Positions 60,609 through 64,000 of a stretch of DNA of 64,000 nucleotides are shown piece by piece. The stretch lies in assembly GCA_002077045.2 (NCBI GenBank), contig KZ111158.1, positions 426,210 through 490,209 on the forward strand. Direction: 5' to 3'. Under the pieces are notes generated by a model that saw nothing but the letters and a program-made list of their open reading frames with translations, was not told the origin of the DNA and did no database searches. The stretch is from Rachicladosporium sp. CCFEE 5018 (lineage: Eukaryota > Ascomycota > Dothideomycetes > Cladosporiales > Cladosporiaceae). The translations under genes and the position numbers were made by a program. Numbering within the stretch: position 1 is the stretch's first letter; every line of letters starts with the position of its first letter.

Positions 60609-61896
60609 ATGGCTTCTCTAGGACTTGACCCTGACCGTAACAACACGCACCAATCACCTGAAAAAGCAGCAATCCAGCCTTCTTGCGATCCTGAGAAGGG
60701 ACCATCGTCGAATTCGCCCACTGTCACCGAATGTAGCCAAGCCGGGGACCTTAAGCCTCGAGGAAAAGAATCCCTGTACAAAGGACTTGGATGACTGGAT
60801 CGCCTTTTGGCACTTTGGATCCCTCTAGCCATCATCGTCGGAATTCTGATAGGCAATTATGTGGACGGTGCGGAAGCGACCCTGCAGAAAGGGAAATTTG
60901 TGCAAGTTTCAGTACCGATCGGTAAGCCAACCATGCGCTCGCCTCTGCTAAACGACTCGCTAAATGCAGTGACAGCTGTGATGATATACCCGATCTTGTG
61001 CAAAGTGCAGTATGAAACATTGCATCTCGTCTTTCGAAAGCGCGCTATATGGATTCAGCTAGGCTTTCGCATTCTGATGAACTGGATTGTCGCGCCATTC
61101 TTACTGCTCGCTCTTTCCTGGGCCTTCCTGCCCGACGAATCAGGCCTGCGCGAAGGTCTCATACTCGTTGGACTGGCTCGTTGCATTGCTATGGTACGTT
61201 AGACAAGCTAAATGCGCATGGGTATATGCTACGGGCTTCTAGGTACTTATCTGGACAGGTCTCGCAGGCGCAGACGAAGAATACTGCGCTATTCTTGTCG
61301 CTGTCAATTCGATCCTTCAAATGGTGTTGACAGCACCCTTAGCGGTATTTTTCCTGAGAGTCATCTCAGGGTCAACCACAACAATTCAGATTGAGTACGG
61401 CGTCGTTGCCACGAGCGTCGGTGTTTTCCTGGGGATACCACTAGGAGCTGCCATCGTAACACATCTTGCCATTCGCGCAGTAAGCGCAAGTTGGTATCAG
61501 AACGTCTTCCTCAAGTGGATCGCACCATGGTCACTCATTGGACTGTTATACTCCATTTTAGTGCTCTTCGCATCGCAGGGTCGGAAAGTCGTGCACCAGA
61601 TTGTGTCAGTGGTTCGCGTTGCGCACCGCTCATTGTCTACTTTCTTCGCTATTTTCTCGTTCACGCTATTTGTGACGCACAAGCTTGGATTTGGATACAA
61701 ATTGGCGGCGACTCAGACTTTCACCGCTGCAAGCAACAACTTCGAATTAGCGATCGCTATCGCTGTGGCAACATATGGGCCAAACTCTGATCAGGCGCTG
61801 GCTACTATGGTGGGGCCACTTGTTGAGGTGCCGGTGCTGTTAGCCCTTGTATATTTAGTGAAATGGGTAGCAAGGCGGAGAGAGTGGAAGGACTGA
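60609..61896 (+). pseudogene. ACR3: ACR3 arsenite permease with in-frame TGA
   Basis: The Acr3/Arr3 family exports arsenite across the plasma membrane. Exons by eye are 60609-60921, 60970-61193 and 61243-61896 (48- and 49-nt introns). The spliced frame covers most of the family: LLALWIPLAIIVGILIGNYV, KGKFVQVSVPIVTAVMIYPI, ARCIAMVLIWTGLAGADEEY, VATSVGVFLGIPLGAAIV and FTAASNNFELAIAIAVATYG. Two faults are seen. TGA at 60792-60794 stands where the family has Trp (between GLG and LDRLLALW). Around 61620-61650 the frame slips and returns, replacing a conserved APLIVYFL-type segment by HRSLSTFF. Likely non-functional unless the TGA is read through or is an assembly error. Convergent with the PCA1-type gene. 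Confidence 0.8.
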
Positions 61897-62154
61897 GCCA
61901 TCGACGTAACCACCGAATCTCCGTCCAGTATGTCCTCCTCGTCCATCTTCCGTCCCTTCGCCTTGGAAGTCCCCCGGGTGGCAACAACCTCTCCAGCCCC
62001 GTCTGGACGAGGGCTCGCTTGAACAAGAGACGACATGGAGTAACCCTAAGAGCGCAAGCAAAGCCAGGAAATTTGTGTCAACACCATCCCGCATCATTCC
62101 ACTCCCTGCAACCGCACTCTTAGCCGAGTGGAAGCCGATCGAGCTACAAAGCCC
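61897..62154. other. Convergent intergenic, ACR3/PCA1-type ATPase
   Basis: A 258-bp spacer between two convergent genes. Nothing recognised. Confidence 0.35.
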
Positions 62155-64000
62155 TCAGTAGTCTCTACGAAACCACTTCAACTGCAGCGCTACTAGAATA
62201 ACAGGCAAGACGCTCACAATTTCGCCCAGCCTAGCGTACTGCGGCGGAATGCGCGCATTCACAAATGCGCCAGCAGCAAATAATATCGCAAAGAGATTGT
62301 AGACAAACGACCAAGCAAAGTTCAGAGATACTCGGTGCATAGCCGCGCGCGAGAGATCTAGCGCTACCAGGACACCAGTCAAGGCAGGACGCAAGAGCAC
62401 AACATCTGCAGCAGCCTGAGACACATCGCTTCCGCTGCTCATGTGCACGCCAACATCGGCGCAAGCCAGTGCGATGGCGTCGTTGGTGCCGTCACTACAG
62501 AAGAGGGTGTGGACGCGTTTGTCTGTGGCCAAAGCCGCCATGTACTCTTGCTTGTCACCGGGCGTGCATTTGGATCGCACATTTGTGATGGGTACGGCTA
62601 GTTCTGCAGCCACGGCATCCGTCGCTCCTGCGTCGTCCCCGCTGACAATTGAGATGGCAATCTTGCGCTTCTTGAGCTCGGCGAGAACACGTCTGGCTTC
62701 CGGGCGAATGCGGTCATGGAGCCCAAACAGCGCTGTAGGTACACCTTCGACGGTGACGCCGAAGACAGTGAGTCTAGCATCAAGTAGGCGTCGTGCCTCG
62801 GGCAGATTCTGTAGTGAGAGCCAACGTGTATGCCCACAACGGATCAATTGTCCTCCGTACGTGCCTTCGACTCCTTGGCCGGGAAGGGCCCGCACATTCT
62901 CCACTTCAGCAGCTTTGATGCCTTTGCTCACCAAATAAGACGAGATTGCCATAGACACCGGGTGCTTACTGTTGCTTGTTAGGCCAAAAACGACAGGTCT
63001 AGCAACTAGATTCGCTCCTAGAAGAATCTCTTCTGCGATACTGAGCTCGCCTGCCGTAAGCGTACCCGTTTTGTCGAAGACCGCATGGGTAACTTTACGT
63101 GCGCTTTCGAGCGCGACGGCTGTTTTGAAAACGACTCCATTCTTCGAAGCAGCGCCTCCAGCCACGACTGTGACCATAGGTACGCAGAGGCTAATTGCAC
63201 ACGGGCAAGATACGATCAGTACAGTGATGCTATAAGTGATGGCGGCGACTACCGCCTCGCTGGTGCCCTGATGTCGGACGCGGATGCCCACTACAATCCA
63301 GATCACGACAGTCAAGAGTGTAAGCACGAGGATCACGGGCACAAATCAGCCAGCAACGATGTCAACCATTTCTTGAGTTTTTGGTTTCTGAAATTTCGCC
63401 TCGTCAACCATTGCTGCGATCGTACTGATGGTGTTATTACCGGGCAGCTTCGTGAGACGAACGACAATGACGCCAGACGTATTAATCGAGCCAGCAATTA
63501 CTGGAGAGCCAGGGCTTTTGTCGATGGGAAGGGCTTCTCCAGTAACCATGGACTCATCGACTTCAGTCGCGCCTATAACAATGATGCCATCCGTAGCAAT
63601 CCGCGAATCGGGTGCCACTTTGAAGTGGTCTCCGTATTGAAGAAGCCGAGCATCAATCTCTTCGTCGTTACGACCATCAACGTCGCCCAGCGTAGTTGTC
63701 TGTACTTGAAGGGATCTGATCGAGACGGACTCGACCGCTTTCTGCCTGGCAAAGGCGCTGACTAGGCGGCCAAGCATCACCAGCGTCACGAGTAGAGTAC
63801 TTGTCTCGAAAAACTCTCCAGTTTCCAGAGGATGCCCCATGACTAGGTACGCAAAGGCGACGATCGAGAACACGTACGCTGTTGTCGTGCTGAGTACAAT
63901 CAGAAGGTCCATCTCGATGACTCGCGTGAATATCAGAGCCCGTAGGGGGCTGGCGTAGAAACGACCCGCAATGAGAACCTGGACGGCAGTCGCAAGTGCA
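62155..64000 (-). pseudogene. PCA1-type heavy-metal P1B-ATPase (partial) with in-frame TGA
   Basis: The minus-strand frame enters at the right edge, so the N-terminal metal-binding part lies outside. Visible in order are EMDLLIVLSTTTAY, VTGEALPIDKSPGSP, a stop TGA at 63346-63348, then FVPVILVLTLLTVV. The transport motif VSCPCAISLCVPMV, DKTGTLTAGEL, SKHPVSMAI and CSDGTNDAIAL follow, with the last helices to TAG/TGA at 62155. The SCPCAISLCVP context and Asn-Asp hinge place it with Pca1-like Cd/Cu pumps. The family has Trp where the TGA sits (VAG-W-FVPVI). The hinge GDGTND begins with Ser instead of Gly. Both are G-to-A type changes. Probably an inactive allele, unless the stop is an error. Confidence 0.8.

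Noticed and set aside
60609..63912. Reassigned TGA codon (TGA read as Trp)
   Set aside because: TGA terminates well-supported genes in the same window (fusion regulator, PHO81), so a nuclear code change is not tenable.

Overview
The window is nuclear DNA of a filamentous ascomycete. The evidence is short (43-80 nt) GT-AG introns, intron-poor housekeeping genes, Zn2Cys6 regulators, a Fot1/pogo relic, metal-efflux genes and an intron-bearing tRNA-Leu. The gene content suggests a Dothideomycete, perhaps Mycosphaerellales; that placement is inference. All identities and percentages below are by-eye estimates.

Layout. (1) 1-10587: copy A of a large direct segmental duplication. It carries the 5' part of MPP10 (-), a SnoaL-like protein (-), a DUF1772 membrane protein (+), a Zn2Cys6 regulator (+), and a Zn2Cys6 regulator fused to a maltose-acetyltransferase-like left-handed beta-helix domain (+). 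(2) 10902-11336: the end of an unknown acidic protein and a 99-N assembly gap, which also removes the 5' end of a PHO81/nuc-2 gene. (3) 11337-32513: a housekeeping block with PHO81, a small membrane protein, SWC4, GUK1, a PPR protein, mS23, a RecQ helicase, a branched-chain aminotransferase, a conserved unknown, ARD1/NAA10, a frameshifted F-box-like gene, an aldo-keto reductase, a coiled-coil protein and a four-exon KSH1 gene hidden in an apparently empty stretch. (4) 32514-41710: TAF13, a tandem array of four related F-box/2EXR-like genes (one decayed), tRNA-Leu(AAG) and a mitochondrial carrier. (5) 41711-53371: complete MPP10 and copy B of the duplication. (6) 53372-64000: a decayed Fot1/pogo transposase, then a metal-resistance group: a CrpA-type Cu(I) P1B-ATPase (intact), an ACR3 arsenite permease (one in-frame TGA and a compensated frameshift) and a PCA1-type P1B-ATPase (one in-frame TGA, runs off the right edge).

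The most notable points are these. The duplication has mosaic divergence: some noncoding DNA is almost identical between copies while adjacent genes have drifted. Copy B ends abruptly where the transposon and metal genes begin. The regulator/acyltransferase fusion lacks the expected catalytic histidine in both copies. Four spaced 25-nt repeats, followed by strong hairpins, lie between RecQ and the aminotransferase. The F-box-like array has a conserved micro-exon structure. Because a sequencing gap lies between the two duplicate copies, a scaffolding join of homeologous or allelic contigs must be excluded before the duplication is read as tandem.
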